Below, in pieces: positions 44,438 through 56,680 of a stretch of DNA of 64,000 bases. Each line of letters opens with the position of its first letter. Position 1 is the first letter of the stretch. The stretch covers positions 71,880,627-71,944,626 of the forward strand of contig JBANSL010000004.1 in the NCBI GenBank assembly GCA_037127255.1, written 5' to 3'. Under the pieces are notes generated by a model, which saw only the letters and a list, made by a program, of their open reading frames with translations, was not told the DNA's origin and ran no database searches. Both the position numbers and the translations under genes were made by a program. Source of the DNA: Persicaria tinctoria. Its lineage: Eukaryota > Streptophyta > Magnoliopsida > Caryophyllales > Polygonaceae.

Positions 44438-45952
44438 TGACAGGCCTAAAGTCCTTATGCCAAATCAAAGTAAATTCCTAAGATGCAAACTATAACAAGT
44501 ATAGTAGGTAAGTTAGGGTCGAACCCACAGGGAAACAGAATCAGTTGTAAGAGCAAGTATTATTACCAAAAGTAACTGATTAAAGGGGGAGTTTTGTGTG
44601 TGAGAAATAGTAACAGAACAAGTTGCAAGTAAAAAGGTTGTGAATATATGATGGAAAGGTATCACACTAGGTAATTATCCGCACAACAATTAAGATGGTT
44701 CATCATCGCATTCTATGAGTCTCAAGTTCTAATGTCCAGTAATTGTTCTCAATTCAGATCGTGTAATAGCTTTTAGTCCTACCAGTCCTAAAAGCACTTA
44801 TCACTAAATTACAAGGGAAAACCTTCACCAAATAATAAAGCAATAGCATTAAAGCATGAATTATAATGAGATACAAGCGATTCTAACAACCCGTTAAAAT
44901 AGCCTGTAATCGAATCTCCCTCACAATCTACCACAAGCGACCGCGTATGGAGATTGTGTTTGCTACAATGAATCTACAACCCAAGACCTGGAATTGGAAA
45001 CCCTAGCAGTATGACTAGTATCGATAAACCTAGGTGATCAATCTAGATAAATCAATAATAAGCAATCAAGCAATAAGCTCAGGAGATCGAAACAATTAAC
45101 AAAGGACGAACAAGAGTAGAATACTCACAACCAAATCAATTGAAGGCTTCAAAGAACCAAGTGCAACAAAGGAGAGTTAGTTCTCCATAGGGTTTGTGAG
45201 ATAATGCAAAAGGAAAATGTCTCTGGAAAATAACCTAATGATTCTCTACTGCCTTCTCGGCCTATATAACCTAATAAAATCGGGTTTAACATCCCGTACA
45301 ATTATAATAATAAAATATTAAAACTAATAAGATAACAGAATCGGATAAGAATCCGACTCCAGGACCGACGCGGGCGCGCCAAGTGCAGCGCGGGCGCGCC
45401 AGCCTCGTCTTCAACTCTTCCATTTGGTGTATCAGCGCGGCCACTTCCTCCTAGCAGCGTGGTCGCGTCGGGTAGCAGCGCGGGCGCGCCAAGTGCAGCG
45501 CTGCCGCGCCAGATAGCATTTCCCGAAAATTCCGTCTCGAATTAGCTCTCGACGTCAACATGAAAGTTGTAGCTCTCTCAAAGAGCTTTCCAACGCATGG
45601 TCATAATAGTCGATCGGACAACCGAGGCCTCCAGAAAGTGCAAAACAAGTTCAGCATGTCTGGCGACAATTTCTGCAGACTTGTTCTTCGTTTAGGTTCG
45701 CTTCTTCTTCTCATGACCTCTTGAGATCTTCATGTAAGCTTCTTCGATCAACTAGACATTCTCATCAAATGCGTTATCAACTCATGTCTTCTCCTCGGAT
45801 CTACCATTACCTGAAATAATCAATAAAAGTGTGTAGATTCCGACTCCGACAACATAGAGAACTAATATGCAAATCATGCTTAATCCATCCATGAAATGCA
45901 TCTTAACTAAGCTAAATGCAACCTATTATGCCTACCTAAATGCATGCTATCA
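44438..45952 (-). mobile_element. Family E solo LTR (1515 bp) with target-site duplication
   Basis: On the minus strand TGATAGCATGC...CCTGTCA, flanked by a perfect CTTGT duplication (44433-44437 and 45953-45957). No internal region. It holds six GC-rich family E words at 45366-45510 and the U3 module (about 45548-45655), placed next to each other as in families A and D. The LTR-end sequence (complement of 'gggtcgaacccacaggg') fits Athila-like LTRs. Confidence 0.9.
45366..45511. repeat. Family E dyad-word cluster
   Basis: Words of the form GCGCGGGCGCGCCA start at 45366, 45386, 45433, 45455, 45476 and 45496 (steps of 20, 47, 22, 21 and 20). The GGCGCGCC core is palindromic; the third, fourth and sixth copies are degenerate. 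Confidence 0.7.
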
Positions 45953-46492
45953 CTTGTACTGACACATTGTCCACCATGCCTGTTGGAATGACCACCGTGT
46001 TGTTGGCCATGTAAAGTCTAGCATCCACAGGCTCTAGGGCACCTATCTTAATCTTGTACCAAATTGTTAAAGGCATTATACTCACACTAGCTCCAAGATC
46101 ACATAAGGCATTAATTTTATGTGGACCAAATCCAATAGTTATAGCAAACTTACCTGGATCTCTGCCATTGATCGCTTTTTGCTCAGAATCTCCTTCAAGA
46201 ACTTGACATAGGATGGCATTTCATTGAGAGCTTCTGTGAAGGGAATGGTAACGTTGAGCTTTTGAAGCATCTTGATGAAGCGCTGAAACTTTTTCTCTGC
46301 CGGGTCCTTTGGAGATTTTGTGGGGAAAGGCAGCTTCTTTTTCTGATTCGGAGCCGGAACAGACGTCGGAGATGCTGCGGGCTGCTCGATGTCGACTTGG
46401 GGCTCCTCGATATCGACTACGCCCTTGTCGATCTCGACTAGATTGGGTGATGTCGAGTTGCTGTTCAGTGCAGACGAGGGCTTTTGATGTTT

Positions 46493-48787
46493 TGTTGTGA
46501 GCCTAATTTGCCATGTTTTATACTATCATTTATATCGATTTCTGCACGCATTTCATACATTTGGGTTAGAATAATACAGAATCTGTGTAGTTTACACTTA
46601 TTTTCAATATATGGAGGTCTACACAAGTTTTGGTTATATTTCGCAGAAATCGGACGCACTTTGGAGCTTAAAGGAAACTCATGGAGAAGCTAAGAATGGT
46701 GCAGCTGGAGAAAAGGCCATATTTCACCATTCTTCGTTCTGAATCGAGCTTTGATGTCTTCATGAGAGTTGTAGCCCTTGGAAAGAGCTTTCCAACGCAT
46801 GGTCATATGCGTCAATCCGACAAACGAGGACTCGGGAAAGTGCGTTTCAAGAACAGAGCAGAAAGCTGAGAAAACTCTACTCGAGATCGACTAGCATCTA
46901 CTCGAGATCGACCAACTTTGTCGACCAACTTTGTCGAGCAGAGCTGATCGAGGACATCAGAGGCAACCCGACTCTCGGAAATCCTACTCGACCTCGAGTA
47001 GTCTTGGTCGAGATCGAGGAGCCATGTCCGGAGTCGACGAGCTGTGCCAAGCCGAGAAGCCGAGGACGAAGACGCAGACCACAACCCTACTCGAGGTCTA
47101 CCAGGGGTGGTCGAGGTCGACTAGACCTGTGAGCCAAAGTCCGAGCCTGTCGAGCAGAGAAGCCAGCCAAGACGAAGTCGACCAGGATTCCTACTCGAGG
47201 TCGACAAGAGTCTTGTCGAGGTCGACGAGCCCAGGAAGCCATGACGAGCCACATCGAGCACCAGACGACGAATCCTACTCGAGGTCGACCAAGTCTTGTC
47301 GAGGTCGACTAGAGCAGTGCCCAGAAACGCGTCGTCGATGACCTGTCCGAGTAGACTTGGCTTTCCTTGGTCGCGAAGGCGGAAGATTCTATCCCGATTA
47401 CATCAAGTTCTATCCAAAGAGACAAGATCTATCAAGATGAAGACATGTTTCCTTATTTAGTTTTATCCTTTCCTTTTGGATTTAATTCCATTAAACAATT
47501 TATTTATCTTTTAGCAATTTAGATAGAAATTTAGATATAGATAGATATCTTCTTTCCTAGATTACCTAGGGAATGAAGGCTATAAATAAAGCCCTAGGGG
47601 CTCAATTTTAATCATTCAATTCCAGAGACAATTAGTTAGTTCCATTCAGAGAAGTTTAGGAGTTCTAAGGTTTTTAGGGTTTTGGCTTACAACGAAAGTT
47701 GATTGCCAAGATTGTAAAAGGCTTTGAATATAGTTTTATGCAAGTTTCTTTCATCAATTCAATGTCTTTTATTGCAATGAGGAGCGAGTAGTCCACCCAC
47801 TTCTGGGGCTGGGGTGAGCCCGACGGTGGCCATGTGAGACGATGCGATAAAGGTCAGATTTTTATGCGATTCATCTTCTATCCCTAAAAGCATGATTCTT
47901 TTGCGAGAGTTGAAGGTGATCCTTGTTTGTATTATTGAAGCGAAAGTGATCTTAATGCAACTTGGATTAATTATGTGAAAAAGGGATAGTAACAATTAGG
48001 GTTTATGCGAGAGCCTCTATATGCCTATTTGTTAATAACGAAAGTTATTTGATGGAAAGCATGATCTTTTATTCCTTTATGTGTTGTTTTGCATGGTTAT
48101 CGTTGTGGTGTTGAAACCCTAGCCTTGGAGGTCTTTTATTATCTTGATTTATTTCTGTCGAAATCTGCGTTTTAGTTCGAATTCTGCAAATTTAAGTTTC
48201 TGTCTTTTACTGTTCTAGTCGACATAGAGGAGTCTCTCGTCAATCTCGAGGAGCATTTGGTCGAGATCGAGTTGGGTTTTGTCTGTGTCGAGTTGATTTT
48301 GTTCTGTCTTTCGTCGATTCCAGTTTCTGTGTTCACCTGTCTTGTCGATCTCGAGTTGTTCTGGTCGAGATCGAGTTGCCCTTTTTGTTCGTCGAGTTGC
48401 TTTGTTTTCTGTTTCTGAGTTGCTGCTGTCGACTTACCTTGGTCGAGATAGAGGATAGCTTGTCGAGATCGACCAGCTTCTGTGTCCTCGAGTTTTTGTT
48501 GTTTATTTCCTTTGCTTTGTTTTCTGTTTAAGTTTGTTATTTGCTTTTATTCTAGTTGCCCTTGCCGGATTTATTTGTTTCTATTTCTGCTTGTGTTTCT
48601 GTCTTTCTGCTGCTGTTGTGAGAATCTGATAGCTATCTGAGAACTGCTGACGTGCTTCCTCGTGGATTCGATCCTGACTTTCTCTTACTACAACGGGAGG
48701 AGTCTTGTATTTATTTGCTGAGACAGGGGAGTCAATCTGAACTTTATTTTATACTTATTTCATACTCGATTACCTCCTGCAACAACA
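46493..48787 (+). mobile_element. Solo LTR, family A alpha (2295 bp)
   Basis: From TGTTGTGAGCC to TGCAACAACA, plus orientation, flanked by TGTTT (46488-46492) and AGTTT (48788-48792), a five-base duplication with one change. Contains the U3 module, a long word array (46880-47340), TATA box (47581-47588), leader hairpin, and U5 words (48225-48475). It shares with the A1 3' LTR the extra 'ccaactttgtcga' unit near 46908-46935. Confidence 0.85.
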
Positions 48788-50438
48788 AGTTTCTCCTCGA
48801 GATCGAGCAGTCCCTTGTCGAGATCGACTAAGGTGTTGTCGATGTCGACTTGATGTTCTCCTTTGTGCTGCTGCTCTCCGACCTCTGGCTCTTGATGTTG
48901 ATGGCTGCTCCTTAGTTTTACTGCAGCTACATGTCCAGAAGATTTATCTTTAGGGTTAGGTTCAGAAGATCCAGGGAGCGTACCTGATTGTCTAGGAATG
49001 CCTGCTGCTAATTGGCCGATCTGGGTATCTACTGTTTTTCGCCATACATCAATCTCCCCAAGCCTAGCATTGACTCCTTGAATCTGAGTGTGGACGGAGT
49101 TGAAGGATTGCCTAGTTTCTGAATGATTCCTCCGTATTTCCTCAAGGACTGTATGTAGGTCATCCTTCTTCCGGTCCCTTTCCGGATGTCCTGGAGCTCG
49201 GTAGGGTGAGGGGTTCCTAGGGGCACCTTGGTTCCATTGTGGTTGCTGAAACCTTTGGTCCCATTGTGGTTGCTACCTCTTCGTGGGTTTTCGCCATCCT
49301 AACTTGCTCGGAGTGTGGGCACTCAGTAGTGGTGTGCCGCTGTGAACCACATTCAATGCTAGGTTGGTTAATGGAAAGATATTTAACTTGTTTATGAAGG
49401 TTACGGTTTTGATCTCTGTAGTACTGCTCCCTAACATCTGGATCAATCTCCTTAGGGGGCTCATATAGGGGCATGGATGGTGCTGGCCTGGCGTAGGGGT
49501 TCTCCTCATAGTTGACTGGAGTCCCATACTTGTTGTCATAGTTGGTCAGCTTGTCAAGAGCAGCCCATGCGTCAGCAGGCGGCATTGTCAGATACTCATA
49601 GTGAGTATATGTGTTGATTCAGTCCTTTGCAGCCAAGTCTAGAGAATTGAAGAAGATCTCTTGAAATATGCATGGTTGCTGTCCATGTGAGGGGCATGAT
49701 CGCAGTAGATCCTTATAGCGTTCCCATGCCTTTGCTAGCGTCTCCCCAGGTTGCTGTTTGAAAAGATGTGATATTTTGGCGCAGAAGTGCAGTCTTGGCA
49801 GGAGGAAAGAACTTGTTCAGAAATTCCTGCTTCACCTGAGCCCATGTCGTGAGAGATCGTGGTTTCAGCCCTTCCAACCATTTCAGTGCAGGACCAGCGA
49901 GAGACCAGCGGAAAGCCTTCATCAGGATGTACTCCAAGGTTGTACCTTCAGCAAGAGTACGACACATGTTAGTGAAGTTGGTAATGTGCTGAAGAGGACA
50001 TTCATTAAATCTACCATGAAATGCACTATGTTTAATTTCTATTAAGAAAGGATTGCGAATTTCATAGTTATTATGAGGGATAAGAATAGCCGATTCAGGC
50101 ACGACCAGCGTTGGGTGCATGTAATCCTCTATAGTGGTAAGATATTGGGCGATTTCATTTACCAGCTGCCTCACACGTTCAACTTCTTGTTCCCTTCCTG
50201 CTCTCTCAGTGGCGAGAGCAGCATTGTTGGCTTCTATTTCTGCCCTGAGCCTTTCTATCAGTTGTTCCTAGGTTTCTGCAGCTGCCATGGCTCTTCGTAG
50301 TCTAGCTTGGATGTGTAGGAGGCGTTCCGGTTCGTCTAAGCCGTCAAACTCAGGTGGTTGACCAGAACGGCGCATACACCCTGTAAAGTAACTTAAAGAA
50401 AACGTGAGAACTAACTACCTAAGGCGCGAATGATTGCT

Positions 50439-50456
50439 TCCCCGACAACGGCGCCA
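50439..50456 (-). promoter_or_regulatory. Primer-binding site, tRNA-Asp type
   Basis: Complement reads TGGCGCCGTTGTCGGGGA, just inside the 5' LTR of the minus-strand element. Confidence 0.85.
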
Positions 50457-50459
50457 ATT

Positions 50460-52404
50460 TGTTGTGAATAGGAAATCGAGTATGAAATATAACAAAATAG
50501 ATCAAACCAGATTCAGGCCCACGCAAATAAATACAAGACTCCTCCAATGTAGTAAGAGAAAGTCAGGATCGAATCCACGAGGAAGCGTGTCAGCGGATCC
50601 CAGGCAGCTGTAAATCTCACAGACAAAGCTGCAGAAAGACAGAAACACAGAAACAAAGGCAGAAATAGAAATAAAACAGAAAAGAACAAACAAAAGCAAA
50701 GATCAAAATGAAGACAGAAAAGGCAAAGCAAAGCAGAAACAAAAGTGAGGACACAGAAGCTACTCGATCTCGAGTAACAGTCCTCGATATCGACTAAGCA
50801 ACTCGACAACAGAATCTCAGAAACGAAAGCAGACAACTCGACGTAGACAAGTTCGTACTCGATATCGAGTAGAGGCTACTCTGTATCGACCAAAAACTCC
50901 TCTGTATCGACTAGCAAGACAGAAAACTGTAAATTGCAAATTCGAACCCAAACTCAGATTGCTAACAAGAATAAACTCAATATATAAAAGACGTCCAAAG
51001 CCAGGGTTTCAACACCACAACGATAACCATGCAATGTAACACATAAAGGCACAAAAGATCATGCTTTCCATCAAAATAACTTTCGATATTAACAAATAGG
51101 CATATAGAGGCTTTCGCATAAACCCTAATTGTTACTAACCCTTTTCATATAATTAATCCAAGTTGCATTAAGATCACTTTCGCTTCAATAACACAAACAA
51201 GGATCACCTTCAACTCTCGCAAAAGAACCATGCTCATAGGGATAGAAGAAGAATTGCATAACAAAATCTGACCTTTACCGCATCACCTCACATGGCCACC
51301 GTTGGGCTCACCCCAGCCCCAGAAGTGGGTGGACTACTCATGCCTCATCGCAGTCGCAGACATTGATGTATAAAAAGAAATTTGCATTAAACTATATTCA
51401 AAGCCTTTACAACCCCGGCACTCCAACTTTCGTAGAATGCCAAAACCCTAAAACCTTTGAACTCCTAAAACTTCTCTGTGGAACTACTTGTCTAACTTGT
51501 GAATTGAATGATGAAAAACCAGCCCCTAGGGATTTATTTATAGCCTTCTATTCCTTGCTAATCAAGGATAGAATCTTTCTATCTATATCTAAATTTATAT
51601 CTACTTGCTTAATGATAAATAAAAGCTATAAAGGAAATAAATCTAAAAGGAAAAGATAAATCTAAACTAGGTAAGTCTTCATGTCTTGATAGATCCTCCT
51701 TCCATGGATAGATGATGATAGATCTCGGCAAAAATCGAATTCCTTCGTGTTCAAGGAATCCCAACTTTACTCGGACTACTCACACCGAGTAACGCTGCTC
51801 GACATGGCTACTCGACATCGAGTAGGATTCTTCGTCGACTGGACTTCTCGGGTGGCTCTGCTCGTCAAGGCTCGGACATGGCTCGGAGGTCTGGTCGATC
51901 TCCACTAGAGGAACTCGAGATGGAGTAAGGTTCCGGAGTCAGGTTGTCTCTGACTCAGTGTCCTCGATCAGCTCTACTCGACCAGGTCTGCTCGGCAAAG
52001 TTGGTCGATATCGAGTACCCTTGGCTTCAGCTTTCTGCTCTGTTCTTGAAACGTACTTTCCCGAGTCCTCGTTCGTCAGATTGACGCATATGACCATGCG
52101 TTGGAAAGCTCTTTCCGAGGGCTACAACTCTCATGAAGACATCAAAGCTTGATTCAGAACGAAGTATGGTGAAAAATGGCCTTTTCTCCAGCTGTACCAT
52201 TCTTAACTTCTCCACGAGTTTCCTTTAAGCTCCAAAGTGCGTCCGATTTCTGCGAAATATAACCAAAAACTTGTGTAGACCTCCATATATTGCAAATAAG
52301 TGTAAACTACACAGATTCTGTATTATTCTAACCCAAATGTATGCAATGTATGCAGAAATCGATATAAAATTAATTGTAAAACATGGCAAATTGGGCTCAC
52401 AACA
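50460..52404 (-). repeat. 5' LTR of the minus-strand element (1945 bp)
   Basis: From TGTTGTGAATAGG to GGGCTCACAACA on the plus strand; TATA box (complement) 51535-51542; U3 module near 52060-52150. Nearly identical to 37232-39174. Confidence 0.9.
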
Positions 52405-53044
52405 GTTATTTAGCGACGATTTAATCTGTGGCTAAATTCCGTTGCTATTACGGATGGGGTCATTAAAGTGATTTTGCTTTATGGTTGGGTGCATTAAATG
52501 GGGCCGGCCCACTTTGTTGTCTTCTAGCTTGGACATCTGTTGGCCATTTTGAGAAGCTCCATCGATCAGATCCACCTCCCAATTGACTTGTACGGACAGA
52601 GGTAAGTTTTCATTTCTTTTACACATATTTACATATATATTTTTATTATTCCTATTTATTTTAATTAGAAAAAGGAAATTAGTATTTATATAAGATTATA
52701 TATAGAAGTAGAAATGGTTATATACTTATATTATGATTACGGTAATGTTTGCAATGGTTGGTAATTTTTCTTTTGAAAATTATTTTGGGGGTTTTGGAAG
52801 AATATGTGTTTGACAATGTTTATATGTACAAATATATGCGATGTACTTTTAAAAATTGGTTGTAAGTGGACACTATATGCTAAGTATTTCAATTTTATTC
52901 AATATTATGTGTAATTATTTATAAATTTAGTAATGGGCTTTTTATTAAGAATTATATATAGGAATATTCAATTTGTTTAAATATATAGTAATGTGCGCTA
53001 GCTATTATATATCTACTGTACAGATTGATCGAATTTGATAAAAT
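52405..53044 (+). other. CACTA sequence upstream of transposase
   Basis: Continues the subterminal sequence ('cgacgatttaatctgtggctaa'), then AT-rich DNA with no gene. The transposase promoter is expected here, but I see no clear TATA box that decides it. Confidence 0.6.
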
Positions 53045-56000
53045 ATGGACGATCGTACATGGATGTATGATATGTACTTGGAGAATCGTAGAGGATTAAA
53101 GCCCGAATACTACCAAGGGGTGGATAAGTTTATCGAATTTGCTTTTGCTCAAACTTATTATGTTGATGAAGGTAAGATAAAATGTCCATGTCGGAAATGT
53201 GAGAATTGTTATTTCGAGAAAGTAGATGATGTGAAGGAGCATTTATACCGCCGTGGGTTTATGTATGGTTATTATCGTTGGACGACACATAGCGAATCTA
53301 TTGCACATCCAAACCATGAGCAAATGGTAGGTGGCAACCAGTGGGCTATGTATGATCAGTTAACTGCAGAACAGAGGATGATGTTCGATGTTGCTGGGCC
53401 AAACTTTGTTCCTCCTACATGGTTTAGCCCCTATAAGGTCGATGGTGTTCCGAATAATGGAGTTGATGTTGAATTCCAACCAGCTGAAGTTAATAAGGTC
53501 GATGGAATGAGCGAAGATCCGGTAGCAGTCGAGGAGGATATTAATCTCTTGTCCACGCGGTTTGAAGGTGTGCTAAGAGCAGCTGATGAACCTGTGTTTC
53601 CTGGGTGTACTACACATACACAGTTGTCCTTTATGAGCTGACTTATGAGCTTGAAGTGTGAATATAATGTTCCTCAAAGCCTCTTCAATGGGTTCGTGCA
53701 ATTGTATGATGAAGTGTTGCCTGATGCCCACAAGATTCCCACCAGTTACTATGAAACTGAGAAGATAGTCCGAAATTTGGGTCTACCGGTAGAAAGAATA
53801 GCCATGTGTCCCAACGGTTGTATGTTGTATTGGAAGAATGATGTCAATGAAGATTCATGTAAGTTCTGTGGTCATGCAAGATATGCCGTGGGTGCTTCAG
53901 GGAAGCGCAAGCCACATAAAGTTTTATTCCACTTGCCTCTAATTCCGAGGCTACAGAGACTATATGCTTCTGAAGTGACAGCCAACAACATGACTTGGCA
54001 TGCAGAACACGTAATAGAGGAGGGAATGATGTGTCATCCTTCAGATGGAGATGCATGGAAGAGGTTGGACACGAAGCATCCTGATTTTGCTTGTGAGCCT
54101 CGTAATGTTCGTTTGGGTTTATGCACGGATGGTTTTGCTACTTTCAACAAATCTGGTAAGAATTATTCATGTTGGCCAGTGATTGTCACTCCTTACAATC
54201 TTCCACCTCATTTGTGCTTGAGGAACGAGCACATGTTCACGTCGTTGATAGTGCCAGGTCCTTGAAACCCGAAGAAGTTGATTGATATTTGCCTCCGACC
54301 TCTTATTGACGAGTTGATGCAGTTGTGGGATGTCGATGTCATCACCTACGATGCCTCGAGGAGAGAAAACTTTCTTATGCGTGCAGCTTTACTTTGGACT
54401 ATCCGTGATTTCCTTGCATATGCTATGTTGTTTGGATGGAGCACTGCAGGACAATTGGCTTGTCCGATTTGCATGGAATCAAGGTCTGATGCTTTTCGCC
54501 TTCAAAATGGTCGGAAGGCTTGTTGGTTCGATTGTCATCGGAAGTTTTTAGAGATTGATCACCCCTTCCGTAGGAACAAGAAGGACTTCTACAAAGGGCA
54601 CGTGGAAATAGGATTGCCACCTCCATTGCTATCGGGGGAGCAGATATGGGAGCGGGTTCGTCATTTGCCAACGGTCATGGAGGATCCCTTCTACAAGTCG
54701 GATGAATATGGCATTTCTCATAAGTGGACAAAACAAAGTATTTTTTGGAGACTTCCATATTGGAAGGACCTTCTAGTCCGACACAATCTCGATGTTATGC
54801 ACATTGAGTAAAATGTGTTTGACAATGTTTTCAACACTGTGATGGATATCCCTGGGAAGACAAATGATAACTTGAATGCCCGAAAGGACCTTCGCCTATA
54901 TTGTCATCGACCTGAGTTGGAGGTAGCTGATGATTACAACGGTGCGAAACCTAAAGCAATATATACTTTGGCAAGAGAGGCGAAGAGAAAGGTGGGCCAA
55001 TGGTTGAGGACCGTCAAATTTCCCGATGGCTATGCTTCCAATATAAGCGGATGTGTTCAGAGTGACGATTGTAGTCTAAGTGGGAGGAAGAGCCACGATT
55101 GTCACGTGTTTATGGAGAGACTATTGTCGATTGCTTTCAAAGAGTTATTGCATCCATCCGTTTGGGGTCCTGTAACTGAGTTAAGTATCTTCTTCCAAAC
55201 AATTTTTTCGTCGAGCTTGTCAGTTTCTGTCATGGAGCAGCTTAATTCCATGATTCCTCTGTTGGTCTGTAAGTTAGAGCGTATCTTCCCACCATTCTTT
55301 CTGAATCGATGGAGCATCTCATTGTCCATTTGCCCTATGAGGCCCAAGTTGGTGGTCCGGTTCATTATCGATGGATGTATCCATTCGAGAGATCTTTATT
55401 TCAGCTGAAAAGAAAGATTGTCCAAAAGAGTAATGTAGAAGGGTCGATTGTGATGGCGTACTTACGAGAAGAGATAGCTCATTTCTCTGTCCACTACTTC
55501 CCTTCACATGTTCCTTCCAAGTTAAGGCGACCCGCGAGAAACGACGTCGATGGAGGTGACGGCTGTGCCTTGTCTATTTTCAATTACCCGGGCGGGGGTA
55601 GTGGGAAGAAGACAATAAGGTGGTTGACCGAAGAGGTCGAGTGGAGGGCTGCACACACATACGTGTTGCTTAACTGTCCGGAAGTCCAACCATACATTGA
55701 GTAAGGAAACCTAATCGCACATACATTTTATTTGCAATATATTGTCCTTAATGTTACGTAAATTATTCATTACTTTACTATGGTGCATGCTATTTGAGAG
55801 TGCAATGGGGGATAATGTTGGAGATGAGCTCATTGAAAACGAATTTGCGGGTTGGTTTAAGAATTACGTATGTTCATCTTTCCAGAAATCTTAATTATAT
55901 ATATTTCTTAATTTGTATACATATAGCATATCTTAATGTTCAATTATTTTTTCATGTAGGTCGCAGACAAAGGAAACGGAATTGGGCCAACAGATCTTTT

Positions 56001-56680
56001 GTGGAGCTTGGCTTGGGGTCCTAGTGTGAAAGGAGTTTCTTGGCCACGATACATTGTCAACGGCTATAAGTTCCATACTCTAGACCATGGTGTTGGGAAA
56101 ATCTACAATGAACAGTGGGGTTTGTGTTCGAGGGACCAACTACGCAACAAATGAATCGGATTTCTTTGGGCTACTTGAAGAAATCGTCGAGCTTGAGTAC
56201 CCAAGTGCACTTGGGCATCCGCTGAAGGTTGTCTTGTTCAAGTGCCGATGGTTTGATCCAACGACACGAGGAACACAAATACATCCAGTATACTAGTTCG
56301 TTGAAATCAATCAAAAGAAATTGTATAGAAGGTATGAGCCCTTCGTCCTCGCGCAACAAGCTGTGCAACTGTACTATGTTCAATATCCAGGGGCCTCACG
56401 TGATCGGATGGATTGGTGGCATGTGTGCAAGACAAGGCCTCGGAACCGGATAGAGCAGCGATGGGTATCTACGGGTGCAACCTTCATGGATGCTTATCAG
56501 TCCGATGAAGTCATCACGCCGGAAATCTCCATCGGCATAGGAGTGGATGACTCACCAACAACCTTGCGAGATCCTTCTGGTGTGTACGAAATCTGCGATG
56601 ACATAGATAATGTTGGAGTTGATGATCTTAAAGAGGACGACTGTGAGGCCTCCACAAGCGGTCAAGAAGGCTCTGACTAA
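53045..56680 (+). pseudogene. TNP2-type CACTA transposase, broken
   Basis: The first 198 codons form a transposase-associated domain (RTWMYDMYLENRRG, CPCRKCENC). The same frame continues through TGA 53639-53641, TGA 54263-54265 and TAA 54809-54811 (Lys to stop in HIEKNV) across the TNP2 domain (FLAYAMLFGWSTAG, KWTKQSIFWRLPYWK, RHNLDVMHIE). A frameshift near 55300 leads to the DUF4218-like part (LPYEAQVGGPVHYRWMYPFER). Plausible introns follow, one well placed at 55868-55959 (GTATGT...TGTAG), then a DUF4216-like region (SGVCVRGTNYATNESDFFG) with one frameshift and a TAG at 56294-56296. It would catalyse excision and reintegration; at least four stops and two frameshifts make it inactive, though the domains stay easy to recognise. 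Confidence 0.85.
55868..55959 (+). other. Putative transposase intron (92 bp)
   Basis: GTATGT donor after EFAGWFKNY and TTCATGTAG acceptor before VADKGNGIGP. Joining keeps the order of parts seen in related CACTA transposases. Confidence 0.6.

Larger units (their letters stand above)
43320..50375 (-). pseudogene. gag-protease of the minus-strand element, split by two solo LTRs
   Basis: Starts at an ATG (complement of 50373-50375) with MRRSGQPPEFDGLDEPER, near the A1 start. Gag core at about 50150-49580; zinc knuckle with Ser in place of the first Cys (codon at 49358-49360; SIECGSQRHTTTEC). The coding sequence breaks at 48787/46493 (solo LTR), resumes with the first linker and start of protease, breaks again at 45952/44438, then gives IILGRPFLATVDA and the second linker. 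The integrase tail reaches NKFNKK and then meets a TGA where A1 has CGG (Arg). Several frameshifts lie in gag. Inactive. Confidence 0.8.
37232..52404 (-). mobile_element. Minus-strand family A element with three solo LTR insertions
   Basis: LTRs 37232-39174 (3' LTR) and 50460-52404 (5' LTR), flanked by GTCAT (37227-37231) and GTTAT (52405-52409), a five-base duplication with one change. Inside, read from the right: primer-binding site, decayed gag-protease, 3' noncoding DNA and polypurine tract. Solo LTRs at 40356-42647, 44438-45952 and 46493-48787 stretch it to 15.2 kb. It is inserted in the CACTA element. Confidence 0.85.
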
